From assembly GCA_031216915.1 (NCBI GenBank), contig CM062297.1, forward strand, positions 540,910,971 through 540,974,970: a stretch of DNA of 64,000 nucleotides, given 5' to 3'. The DNA comes from Pictodentalium vernedei (Eukaryota > Mollusca > Scaphopoda > Dentaliida > Dentaliidae). Shown here in pieces: positions 23,364 to 32,850 of this stretch; the stretch's first letter is position 1; the number at the start of each line of letters is the position of its first letter. The translations under genes were made by a program, and so were the position numbers. The notes beneath the pieces were generated by a model. That model ran no database searches. It saw only the letters and a program-made list of their open reading frames with translations, and was not told the origin of the DNA.

Positions 23364-23782
23364 ACAGTCTTGTACTCTTGTTCTCACCATGAGCTAAGCG
23401 TATCTTGTAAAATTATCAGTAAACAACAGGGATGAGAACGCCAAGCAACAAAATTCACTGAAATTTGTAAAAATTCCCTTATTTTCAAAATAAATTTGTG
23501 AAAATCAGGGATTTTTCTTTAAATCTAAGAACACAGAATGAACCTGTTGATTTAGAAATATTTAATTTCTAGAAATTTCAGCATTTGAGGCATGAATTCC
23601 CATCCCTGTAGACAAATAAAGAAGCAGGAAAAAAATGAGTTATTTTTTATTTTTATTTTTTTATCCCAAACTGATTTTTCTCTGGATCAGGTCTTTTCAA
23701 TAACTCATCATTAATCCTTAATCACGATGATAAAAGAACATAAATATAAATTTGACACCTTATTGTTGTTAAACAAGTGTTT
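23364..23782. other. No feature recognised
   Basis: A+T-rich sequence without coding signal or recognised repeat. Confidence 0.4.
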
Positions 23783-26700
23783 GACCAACAAGGTGGTATT
23801 AGTCCCCTACGGTGCTTTTGTGACATAAGGTGTTTTTGTCACAGAAGACACTAGAGTATATAAGCATCTTGGATTTTTGAAAAAAAAATATTGAGCGTGC
23901 ATAATCCCCTCACAACCCTTTATCCATGTACCAAATATGAAAGGTGTAGCTTGAAGCATGTTAGAGGGAGAGGTGGTAACATAAAAACAGACAGATGTTA
24001 GATTTTGAAACAAAAAATACTGAGCGTGCATAATCCCCTCACAACCCCTTTATCCATGTACCATATATGGAAAGTGTAGCTTGAACCATGTTGGAGGGAG
24101 CAGTGGTAACATAAAATAGAGAAAAAAGCTTAAAAAACACAACAGAAATGGTTGCCATGGCGTCATCTTGAATTTTGAAAAAAAAATATTGAACGTGCAA
24201 CATCCCATTACAACCCTCTATCCATGTGCCAGATATAAAAAGTGTAGCTTGAACCATGTTGGAGTGAGGGGTGGTAACATAAAATAGAGAAAAAAGCTTA
24301 AAAAAACACAACAAAAATGGCCGCCATGCCACCATCTGGGATTTTGAAGAAAAAATATTGAACGTGCATCATCCCCTCCCAACCCTCTATCCATGTGCCA
24401 AATATGCAAAGTGTAGCTTGAACCATGTTGGTGGGAGGAGTGGTAACATGAAAATAGAAAAAAAAAATAGGCCGATGAAATCGTCAGATGTGTACCCATA
24501 CGCGCAACTAGTAGAAAGCTGTATGACGGAGGGTCACCACGGATGCCGAAATTATGTACACCATACAAGTTATGGGTACATATAGAAATGGATTGGAGGA
24601 GTGTCTAATTTGATGGATAAAGGGTTAATATCTCCGCATCAAATTATCAGATTTACATAAAAAACTATACAGCACAGCACATCAGTAACCTGAATAAATA
24701 TATAAAGTAACATGACAATCAGATTGATATTTTTTGAGTTCTCTCATGCCAAAGGGATTGGAGGAATTTTCAATTTGAAGGATAAAGGGTTAATATCTCA
24801 GGATCAAAATAACAGATTTACACCAAAAACTATACAGCTCGGTACATTAGTAACCTGAACACAAATATAAAGTAACTTGACAATCCAAGCAATATTATTC
24901 AAGTTATCGAATGCCAAAGGGATTGGAGGAATTTTCAATTTGAAGGATAAAGGGTTAATATCTCAGGATCAAAATAACAGATTTACACCAAAAACTATAC
25001 AGCGGCACATCAGTACCAGTAACCTGAACACAAAAATAAAGTAACTTGACAATCCAAGCAATATTTTTCAAGTTATCAAATGCCAAAGGGATTGGAGGAA
25101 TTTTCAATTTGAAGGATAAAGGGTTAATATCTCCAGATCAAATTATCAGATTTACACCAAAAACTATACAGCTCAGCACATCAGTAACCTGAACACAATT
25201 ATAAAGAAACTTGACAATCCAAGCAATATTTTTCAAGTTATCAAATGCCAAAGGGATTGGAGGAATTTTCAATTTGAAGGATAAAGGGTTAATATCTCAG
25301 GATCAAAATAACAGATTTACACCAAAAACTATACAGCTCGGTACAACACCAAAAACTATACAGCTCGGTACATTAGTAACCTGAACACAAATATAAAGTA
25401 ACTTGACAATCCAAGCAATATTATTCAAGTTATCGAATGCCAAAGGGATTGGAGGAATTTTCAATTTGAAGGATAAAGGGTTAATATCTCAGGATCAAAA
25501 TAAGAGATTTACACCAAAAACTATACAGCGGCACATCAGTAACCTGAACACAAATATAAAGTAACTTGACAATCCAAGCAATATTTTTCAAGTTATCGAA
25601 TGCCAAAGGGATTGGAGGAATTTTCAATTTGAAGGATAAAGGGGGTTAATATCTCCGGATCAAATTATCAGATTTATACCAAAAACTATACAGCTCAGCA
25701 CATCAGTAACCTGAACACAATTATAAAGTAACTTGACAATCCAAGCAATATTTTTCAAGTTATCAAATGCCAAAGGGATTGGAGGAATTTTCAATTTGAA
25801 GGATAAAGGGTTAATATTTCAGGATCAAAATAACAGATTTACACCAAAAACTATACAGTTCGGTACATTAGTAACCTGAACACAAATATAAAGTAACTTG
25901 ACAATCCAAGCAATATTATTCAAGTTATCGAATGCCAAAGGGATTGGAGGAATTTTCAATTTGAAGGATAAAGGGTTAATATCTCAGGATCAAAATAACA
26001 GATTTACACCAAAAACTATACAGCGGCACATCAGTACCAGTAACCTGAACACAAATATAAAGTAACTTGACAATCCAAGCAATATTTTTCAAGTTATCAA
26101 ATGCCAAAGGGATTGGAGGAATTTTCAATTTGAAGGATAAAGGGTTAATATCTCGGGATCAAATCATCAGATTTACACCAAAAACTATACAGCTCAGCAA
26201 ATCAGTAACCTGAACACAAATATAAAGTAACTAGACAATCCAAGCAATATTTTTCAAGTTATCGAATGCCAAAGGGATTAGAGGAATTTTCAATTTGAAG
26301 GATAAAGGGTTAATATCTCAGGATCAAATTATCCGATTTACCCCAAAAACTATACAGCTCGGCAAATCAGTAACCTGAACACAAATATAAAGTAACTTGA
26401 CAATCCAAGCAATATTTTTCAAGTTATCGAATGCCAAAGAAATGGATACGGATGCCGGCCAGACAAATGGATGGACGGACAGATGGATGGACGGACAGAT
26501 GGATGGACAAACGACGGATGGTCACCCCGCATGCCAGCATTACTTGTACCATACATAGTATGGGTACACATAAAAAGCTTAAAAAACACAACAAAAATGG
26601 CCGCAATTCCGCCATTTGGATTTTGAAAAAAAAATTTTGAGTGTTCATCATCCCCTCAGAACCATTTATCCATGTACCAAATATGAAAGGTGTAGCTTAA

Positions 26701-26851
26701 AGCATGTTGGAGGGAGAGGTGGTAACATAAAAAACAGACAGACAGATGGACAGACAGAGACGGATGGACAGACAGATGCCAAGACAGACGGACGGACAGA
26801 CGGACGGAGTGCAATCCTATAGTCCCCTTACGATTCCTGTAGGGGACTAAT
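23783..26851 (+). mobile_element. HINE-C, interrupted by HINE-B
   Basis: 5' end has a short ACCA...TGGT foldback, then ATTAGTCCCCTAC (23798-23810). The 3' end has GTAGGGGACTAAT (26839-26851), a perfect 13-bp inverse, inside a hairpin with AGTCCCCTTACG. Monomers of about 165 bp (near 23870, 24005, 24170, 24345, 26620) share TATCCATGTACCAAATATG, GTGTAGCTTGAACCATG and GGTGGTAACATAAAA. A CAGACGGACGGACAGACGG tract precedes the 3' end. HINE-B occupies 24470-26573. Confidence 0.75.
24470..26573 (+). mobile_element. HINE-B copy 2, nested in HINE-C
   Basis: Starts with GGCCGATGAAATCG (foldback CGATGAAATCG) and TGTGTACCCATAC (24489-24501). Ends with GTATGGGTACACA (26558-26570), a perfect 13-bp inverse. 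About 11-12 monomers of 165 bp match the array at 6683-9750, with one internal rearrangement near 25340. Uninterrupted HINE-C monomers read AGAAAAAAGCTTAAAAAACAC at the equivalent place, so the insertion point lies in the A run before AGCTT. No target duplication is evident, as expected for Helitron-type insertion. Confidence 0.8.
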
Positions 26852-27156
26852 AACCTAATTTCCTAATTGAAGTCATAAAAAGGGAGCTTAGTATATTGAC
26901 AGGACTGTTTTCAAAGCTTATTCACACCTTCTACTGTTCAAAAAATGCACAAATGGTGATTGCCAACATCACTGATTGCTACCTGAAAACGGCCGCAAAT
27001 AGAGAAAAATATTCTCTGTTCAGGCAGGATGAGTCTACATTTTCCACTCCCAGTATGTTTACATCGAGAAGGATAGCGATCATCAAACCATATTTATTGG
27101 TGCTTTACACCACATATGTGGCCGTCGCCACATTATACCCCAAGCTTCTGATGTAA
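26852..27156. other. No feature recognised
   Basis: One short open frame of 86 codons (26896-27156) without recognisable similarity. I do not support it as a gene. Confidence 0.35.
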
Positions 27157-27711
27157 TAATAATAATAATATATATTTTTTTTAGCGCCTATCCTAATAAA
27201 AGCCCTAAGCGCTTTACAAAAGAAATCACAAATAAGATAGATAAAATCAATAAAGTCACCCGGTTTGTGTGTCAGCGAAGGGATAGCCTGGGAAGTTCCT
27301 CTGGTATAAGTAGGTTTTTAGTCCCTTTTTAAAACATTCAAGAGATCGTGCATTTCGTAAGGTTTTGGGTAATGAGTTCCACACATGGGGCGCGCTGATC
27401 CTGAAAGCCCTGTCACCTACAGTCTTCAAGCGAACTGAGTTAAAAGCCCTTCGTCGCTGGATCGCAATGATCGCTGCAGCTTGTATGGTATGAGGAGTTC
27501 GCTAAGGTAGCCTGGGAAGTCAGCCGAATTTCTCTGGTAGGTGAGTATTGCTAGTTTATATGTTATGCGGTCTTTAACTGGGATGTAGTGCAGCCTGGCA
27601 AGGGCGGGTGAGATGTGTTCCCTTTTCTTCGTCCGTAGAGCAATCCTAGCAGCAACGCTGATCAGCCTCTGTAAACACATTCAGACCGACTGTCCCAGCA
27701 ATGGCAATGCT
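27157..27711 (-). mobile_element. LINE 3' end (non-LTR retrotransposon)
   Basis: Minus-strand coding end plus a short 3' region with AAGCGCTTTAGGGC and a terminal (TTATTA)n run at 27157-27180. The 3' end is simple and A/T-repetitive, and the copy is 5' truncated, as usual for LINE insertions. Confidence 0.75.
27256..27680 (-). pseudogene. LINE reverse transcriptase C-terminal remnant, frameshifted
   Basis: The first part reads RLISVAARIALRTKKREHI, then LARLHYIPVKDRITYKLAIL and YLSELLIPYKLQRSLRSSD. After a one-base shift near 27445 the second part reads VRLKTVGDRAFRISAPHVWN, SLPKTLRNARSLECFKKGLK and ends at TQTG-stop (27256-27258). The LHWLPV-like, RSLRSS and GDRAF...WNSLP blocks are the standard C-terminal signature of CR1/L2/Rex-type LINE polymerases. 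The frameshift and the in-frame stop just upstream of 27680 mean it is dead. The exact clade is not determined. Confidence 0.8.
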
Positions 27712-27741
27712 TAGACACAAAATAGCCATAGCCATTTTTTG

Positions 27742-27991
27742 TTAACCGTTTACCTTACGCATCTGCCATATCTGCGCCTGTGATATACAAAATTTTCTAT
27801 ACATATTTTACGTTTTTCATTTTTCTACTCCAAAACATACCTCATGACCTATTAATGGAACAAACTTGATGATCTTGTTCCAATAAGAAGTAATAAGCCA
27901 TGGTTAGAAGTAAATAAAAAATGAAAAAATCTGAGGTTTCAGAAAAATAATTTGTACTGTTGGCTTCAACTTGTGTAAGGTAAAGGATTAA
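27742..27991. mobile_element. piggyBac-type palindromic MITE, second copy
   Basis: TTAA at 27742-27745 and 27988-27991, ends CCGTTTACCTTACGC and (inverted) TCCTTTACCTTACAC. The palindrome centre is GGAACAAACTTGATGATCTTGTTCC. It is related to the copies at 2809 and 63380 but more diverged. Confidence 0.7.
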
Positions 27992-28059
27992 AGATGCACT
28001 ACATAAAGCAATGTTGGGCTATATGAGACAATTTTCTTTTTTGCATGTAATAACTCCCA

Positions 28060-28100
28060 ATCCTTCAAAATGCATTTTGAGAATAATTGCCTAAGTGACA

Positions 28101-28162
<62 letters not shown>

Positions 28163-28830
28163 GGGGGTGGGGGTGGGGGTGTGTGTGTTGGGGTGGGGGT
28201 GGGGTGGGGGTGGGGTGGGGGAGGGGGAGGGGGTGGAAGGGGGGGCAGTTGTGGAACCTATATTGAAACCTGGCCTGTATTACTAGCTGGAAAATACACA
28301 TATCAACTTTGGTTGAAATCAAATAATCCAAACTGGAGTTATCAGCCGGAAAAAAAAATTGTTTACAGACAGATGGATGGACCGACAGATGGACGGACGA
28401 AAGTCATGACCATAGCCCTGACTATAAACAGTCAGGCTAAAAATGCATTTTGTACCCAAGAAAAAATATTGCATGAATGGCCCTGGGTGGGGAGGAGGTG
28501 GGGTGGGGGATGAGGGGTGAGGGAGAGTGGGGGTGTTAGGGGAATCCATTTTTTTTTCCACATGTGGTCAGTCTAAATCCTTCAGAATGCATTTTGAGCA
28601 GAGAAAAAAAAATTACCTAACTGGCACCATGGAGTGGGGGTGGGGGTGGGTGGTGGTGTTTGTCTGGGTTTTTAAGCACATATGTAAGTTTAAAAAAAGG
28701 TTCCACATGTAGTGACTGTAAATAGTTCAAAATGCATATTGGAGAAAAGAAGAAAAAAAAAGCCTAATGGGTGGGGGAGGATAGGGGGGGGGGGGGTAGG
28801 GGGAGGGGGTATTTGTCGGGGTTTTTAACC
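28060..28830 (+). repeat. G-rich degenerate tandem repeat (HINE-E)
   Basis: Four divergent units share TCCTTCAGAATGCATTTTGAG-like phrases followed by long G/T-rich runs (28160-28245, 28485-28545, 28635-28660, 28775-28815). One internal 3'-like terminus at about 28411-28445 has CAGACAGATGGATGGACCG, then the hairpin TAGCCCTGACT-ATAAAC-AGTCAGGCTA and AAAA. A matching 5' end is not found. Confidence 0.5.
28103..28161 (+). repeat. (GT)n microsatellite
   Basis: About 29 uninterrupted TG/GT units, followed at once by the G-rich run. The open frames across it are artefacts. Confidence 0.95.
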
Positions 28831-28839
28831 ACAAACTTG

Positions 28840-29292
28840 GAGTCATCCTACCAAGCTACAATGAAATCCCTTCAAAATTGTGGCCTGTGGAATATTCTAA
28901 AGGTTTTCAGGCTTCGGGCCTCTGTTGCCATCACAGTTGCTGAAAAGGGGACGTTCTCATCTAGAAATTATATGAAGTCAATCTATCAAGTTACAATGAA
29001 ATCCCTCCATAAATATGACGTGTAGACTGTGCTAAAGGTTTTCGGGCTTTGGGCTCAGGTAGCCATCATGGTTGAATTATCGCAAGCAAAAGGGGACATT
29101 CTCATCTGGGCATCATGTGGATTGATCTTACGAAGTTACCCTGAAATCCCTTCATAAATATGACCTGCAGACTGTGCTAAAGGTTTTCGGGCTTCGGGAC
29201 ACTGTTGCCGTCACAGTTACCCAAAAGGGGACGTTCTCATCTAGACATTATATGAAGTCAACCTATCAAGTTACAATGAAATCCCTCCATAA
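28840..29292 (+). repeat. HINE-D monomers (about 147 bp), truncated
   Basis: Three to four units with TTACAATGAAATCCCTTCAT, GACTGTGCTAAAGGTTTTCG and GGGGACGTTCTCATCTAG, the same monomer as the array at 51540-53340. The array stops in mid-unit at 29292, where DIRS-2 sequence begins. Confidence 0.75.
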
Positions 29293-30259
29293 GAAGAGTT
29301 AATCTGTCGCCGTACCTCTGAAGAATGTCGTCCAAGTAGGCCGACGTTACCGCAGACGAATGAGCTCGGAAATGAGTCATTACCGAGTTCATTATTCGAG
29401 TGAAGGCCCAGGGCGCTAGATTCAGTCCGAAGCACATTGCTCAGAACTGATAAATGACTCCTAGGACCTTGAAGCAAAGGTACTTTCTGAACGTCGTATG
29501 TACCATGACGTGAAAGTACGCATCGTTGAGATCTATGCTCGCAGCATAATCATCCACTCGAATGCTCGCTCTCACCGATCGAATGGTCTCCATATAAAAT
29601 TTCGGAGCCACGATCAGCTTGTTTATCCAGCTTAGATCTATAACTGGACAGTCGTCTGGTTTTGGTACCAGGAACAGGCGACTGTAAAAACCGGGAGATT
29701 CCTGGTTTTCTATGACCTCCATTGCATTCTTCTCCAGAAGAGATTGCACCTCTGATTGAAGCGAATCTCTCTTCTGAAGGTTGGACGGAAGCTGAGTCCA
29801 ACGTGGACTTCGTGTTAACAGAGGTTTTTCTCTGAAGGACAGTTTTAGACCTTCCAAAATAACCTCCTGTACCCATCGGTCGTCCGTAATTGACAACCAA
29901 TTGGTTAAGAATCTTGACAGCCTTCCGCCCACTGGAGCCCAAAAGAGGTTCTGACCTTCACCTCCTGGACCTGCGAGGCTGGCGGGAGGAGAAACTACGT
30001 CCTCCCCAACCCGCACCTCGACCAGTCGACCTAGGGGCATCTGACCAGTTGTCTCGGTCAGCATTACGTCCCCTACCTGAGTCGCTACTCTGACGGTCTC
30101 TGGAGTAAGAGCTAGAGGATTTTTTAGATCCTCTATAGGAGCTTCCCTTGGACGTACTCGCCCCAGAAATTCCTGACTTACTCCTCTCTGCTGAGTCTGG
30201 TTTCTTAGAAACAGACTTGAAGAGCAGAGAATCTGAAGCTTTCTTGGTAATCTGATCAT
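29293..30259 (-). pseudogene. DIRS-2 reverse transcriptase fragment
   Basis: Homologous to residues 1 to about 335 of the DIRS-3 RT protein. The frame is open from 30259 to a TGA at 29441-29443; DIRS-3 has Arg at this position (YQFRAM), so this looks like CGA to TGA, a CpG-type change. Similarity continues past the stop through the active site (SAYLDDILQRYG) and ends abruptly at 29293. It also carries a small deletion after LFLVPKPD and Asn for Lys in IDLNDAYFH. The first 300 bases overlap the gag end, as in DIRS-3. Confidence 0.85.
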
Positions 30260-30765
30260 AGATTAATAAAAGCTTACCATCAAAGAGAAGTTCTCCTGAA
30301 ACTGGAGCGACTCGAAGAGAGTTTTTCACCTTAGAATCCACCCTAGTGGATGAAGCCAGGGCAGCATCACGTCTGACTAACTCCAAATTTGCCACTGAAA
30401 GGGCGGAGTTATACGTGGAAAATGCGATTGCCCCAGAAAGAACTCTCAAGGAAGTTTGAACATCCTGGAATTCTTTACCATTGAGACATTGCGCTAACGC
30501 TCTGGTAAGGTGATCTGCGTATGATAAAGCATCTAAACTGGCTCTGTTAGACGAGATTGTCGTCTCCAACGTACTGGAGAGAATTGACATAGACGCCTGC
30601 AAAGACAATTCCAAGTCTTCGGCCTGGTCGTCTAAATGCAGAGGAACTCTCGGAATGCCCTTTCCTGCCATTTCAAATTTATTCCTACTGTTGATGAACA
30701 GCAGATGTAGAGCATGTTGCGATAAGAAACTGGTTCTGCCAGTCTTAGAGGCTAACCTAAAAGTT
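29958..30765 (-). pseudogene. DIRS-2 gag, C-terminal part
   Basis: Continues the gag frame downstream of the DIRS-3 insertion. It contains GIPRVPLHLDDQAEDLELSL, LSYADHLTRAL, NLELVRRDAALASSTRVDSK and a basic Ser/Arg/Gly-rich tail ending RQPRRSRR-stop. It aligns throughout with the DIRS-3 gag. The frame is open, but separated from its start by 7.1 kb. Confidence 0.85.
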
Positions 30766-30990
30766 AAAAAATTTATAGTAATTTATATATTTTTTATACT
30801 TACCAATGACCCAGACTTAGCTGGTGCTAACTCTAACAAAACCAGGGCCAAACACAAATTTTGCCCCCCAATCCCCAAAATTTGCATCCAAAACAAAAAG
30901 AAATCATGTCCTAAAGGACCTCCATACTACGCCTCTACTGCGCATGCGCAGTGACGCAGACGTCCCGAAATTGGCGCCAATTATCATTCT
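30766..30990 (+). repeat. DIRS-3 left inverted terminal repeat
   Basis: Begins GTTAAAAAATTTATAGTAAT and runs to ATTATCATTCT. From ACCAATGACCCAGACTTAGC inward it matches the right ITR base for base as far as I can read. It contains two perfect palindromes, ACTGCGCATGCGCAGT (30937-30952) and AATTGGCGCCAATT (30969-30982). Confidence 0.92.
30937..30952. promoter_or_regulatory. NRF1-like palindrome in the DIRS ITR
   Basis: ACTGCGCATGCGCAGT is a perfect 16-bp palindrome whose core TGCGCATGCGCA equals the consensus for NRF1-family factors. The same site lies in the right ITR (37711-37726), upstream of gag. A regulatory role is inferred only from the motif match. Confidence 0.45.
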
Positions 30991-31065
30991 TACTGGCAGT
31001 GCCTGGTCAGCGCTATGTACTCAGCGGGGAGGCAAGAGTTCCCAACTCCAGGGAGGGCCATCCCC

Positions 31066-31155
31066 GTCTGGGTCATTGGTAAGTATAAAAAATATGTAAA
31101 TTACTATAAATTTTTTAACATTTTTATACTGTACCAATGACCCAGACTTAGCTGA
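31066..31155. repeat. DIRS-3 internal complementary region (ICR)
   Basis: 31066-31119 is the inverse of the left terminus (GTCTGGGTCATTGGTAAGTA down to AATTTTTTAAC). 31120-31155 is the inverse of the right terminus (ATTTTTATACTGTACCAATG onward). Together they are the reverse complement of the right-end/left-end circle junction, the defining feature of DIRS1 replication, in which the ICR templates completion of the circular cDNA ends. Confidence 0.92.
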
Positions 31156-31751
31156 ATAGTAAACAGGCTGGAGGGCCTAGGACATAGAGGAAAATCCAAT
31201 AAGCTCAACTATATAGTAAAGAGGTAACCCCTTAAGGAGAAAAGGAGTATTAGGCTTTACATGTATCTTTCTTATTTAATATTAAATTAGAAAGATACAC
31301 TACCCTTAATAATTGAGCACAATAACATTCATGTTCTCTATTAACATCCAGTATAACCCTTATACTAATTATTTTTAAAGCAAGCCAATAAATAAAGTAG
31401 TCCAGAGAATTGAGACTCTTTATAGTCATTTAAAAGTGTCCGAGTATTGTATATTAAAGCCCGTTTGACACTTGACATATACAAATGCTTCACACCGAGC
31501 TACACTTTAAAAATAAGACATGAATGAATTTAAACATTAATATTACACTTTAAAACCATCCCGGAAGCGACTCAGAAATACTGACTTGGAGGAGGCATTC
31601 CCTTGCTTTTCACTATAAAGCAGGTGACCTAAGGGAACACCCCCCCCCCCCCCCTTCCCCTTGCCCTGGGTCAAATAGCCCAGAGCGAAGAGGGCAGCCG
31701 GACGGAGTCACTGCCGGAACAGAAAGCCTGCATAACTATAGTTGCAACTGT
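31156..31751 (-). other. DIRS-3 3' region between recombinase and ICR
   Basis: Non-coding stretch shared with DIRS-4 (55719-56360). It includes GAAAGATACA, TTTACATGTATCTTTCT and a CACCCCC...CCCTTGCCCTGGGTCAAATA segment. The C run at about 31640-31655 varies between copies. Probably the 3' untranslated region; no terminator assigned. Confidence 0.6.
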
Positions 31752-32850
31752 TTAGTGGACGACATTCTGAGCAACAGATAACGGACCTAAACAAAGCAGG
31801 TCTCCAGAAATGGACTCAATATTTCTGAGATAAAAATTCGTAAATGTGGATGGCTGAGACCAATAAGCAGCCTTCATTAAATCTGTAATAGCAACACTAT
31901 TAGCATAAGCCCAGGAAGTAGAAAGAGCTCTTACTTCATGAGCAGAAATCTTAAGCACAGATTGCTGAGAAGAAGATAAATCTTCATAAGCAGTACGGAT
32001 AGTTAACTGAATCCATCTAGCAATAGAATGGACTGAAATGTCCTTTCTATTAGGCATCAAAGACAGAAAGAAACGTTTCCGTCCCTTTCTGATAAACTGA
32101 GATCTCTGTTTATAGATACGTAGTGCTCTAACAGGACAGAGTAAAGGCCTACGCCCGTCTGAAGACGGAAGAGCCTTAATAACAATAGGTTCCGGATATT
32201 TATTAGGAGCCTGATTCTTAGCTAAAAAACCCACATTAGTAGTGAAGGTGATAGTGTTCCCAACACTACGATAATGAGACTCATCCACCGATAGTGCATG
32301 AAGCTCACTGACTCTTCTGGCAGAAGAGAAAGCTAAGAGAAAAGCTGTCTTATAAGATAAGAATTTGAAATCTACTGTCCCAAGAGGTTCAAATGGCTTT
32401 TCCTTCAATTTAAGGAGAACCCAAGCTAAATTCCACTTAGGAATTAATCTAAGAGTTCTGGGTCTATTTATCGAAAAGTTTCTAACCAACTTCGATAAAG
32501 AGACATTAGATCCAATTTGTAAACTATCATGACGTGCATAGGTATCAGATAACATAGATCTATAACCCTTTATAGTAACAGGCTGCAGTTTGATTTCGTC
32601 AAACAAGTATACTAGAAAGTTTGCAATGTCTGGTATAGAGGGATCGAATATATCTACAGAATGATCCCTACACCAACGACGAAAAACCTTCCACTTAGCC
32701 ACATAGTTTAGCGAAGAGGAGGTCCTCCTACAGTTAGAAATCGCGTCCACTGCTCGTCCTGTAAAGTGCTTGCCATGCAAGAAGGACTGCACAACGGAAA
32801 AACGTGAAGGTTGAGACCTTGCGGGTTGTGATGGAGTTGGCGCGATTTCC
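31752..32850 (-). CDS. DIRS-3 tyrosine recombinase (YR)
   Basis: Replaces the integrase of LTR elements: a tyrosine recombinase that would join circular cDNA to the target. It forms the C-terminal part of a 962-codon frame open from 34640, so residues are numbered on that frame. The N-terminal SAM-like region (about 605-720) contains WKVFRRWCRDHSVDIFDPSI; the catalytic core follows. Catalytic set: Arg776 in ARRVSELHAL, His901 and Arg904 in AHEVRALSTSW, Trp927, and nucleophile Tyr937 in TFTNFYLRN. The frame ends LSVAQNVVH-stop. The true start is unknown: the RT frame ends at 32708, so YR starts inside the RT gene and may need frameshift or reinitiation. The start given is approximate. A duplicated relic exists in DIRS-4. 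Confidence 0.9.

Noticed and set aside
28070-28513. Val/Cys- and Gly-rich open frame of 147 codons
   Set aside because: Product of the (GT)n and G-rich tracts.
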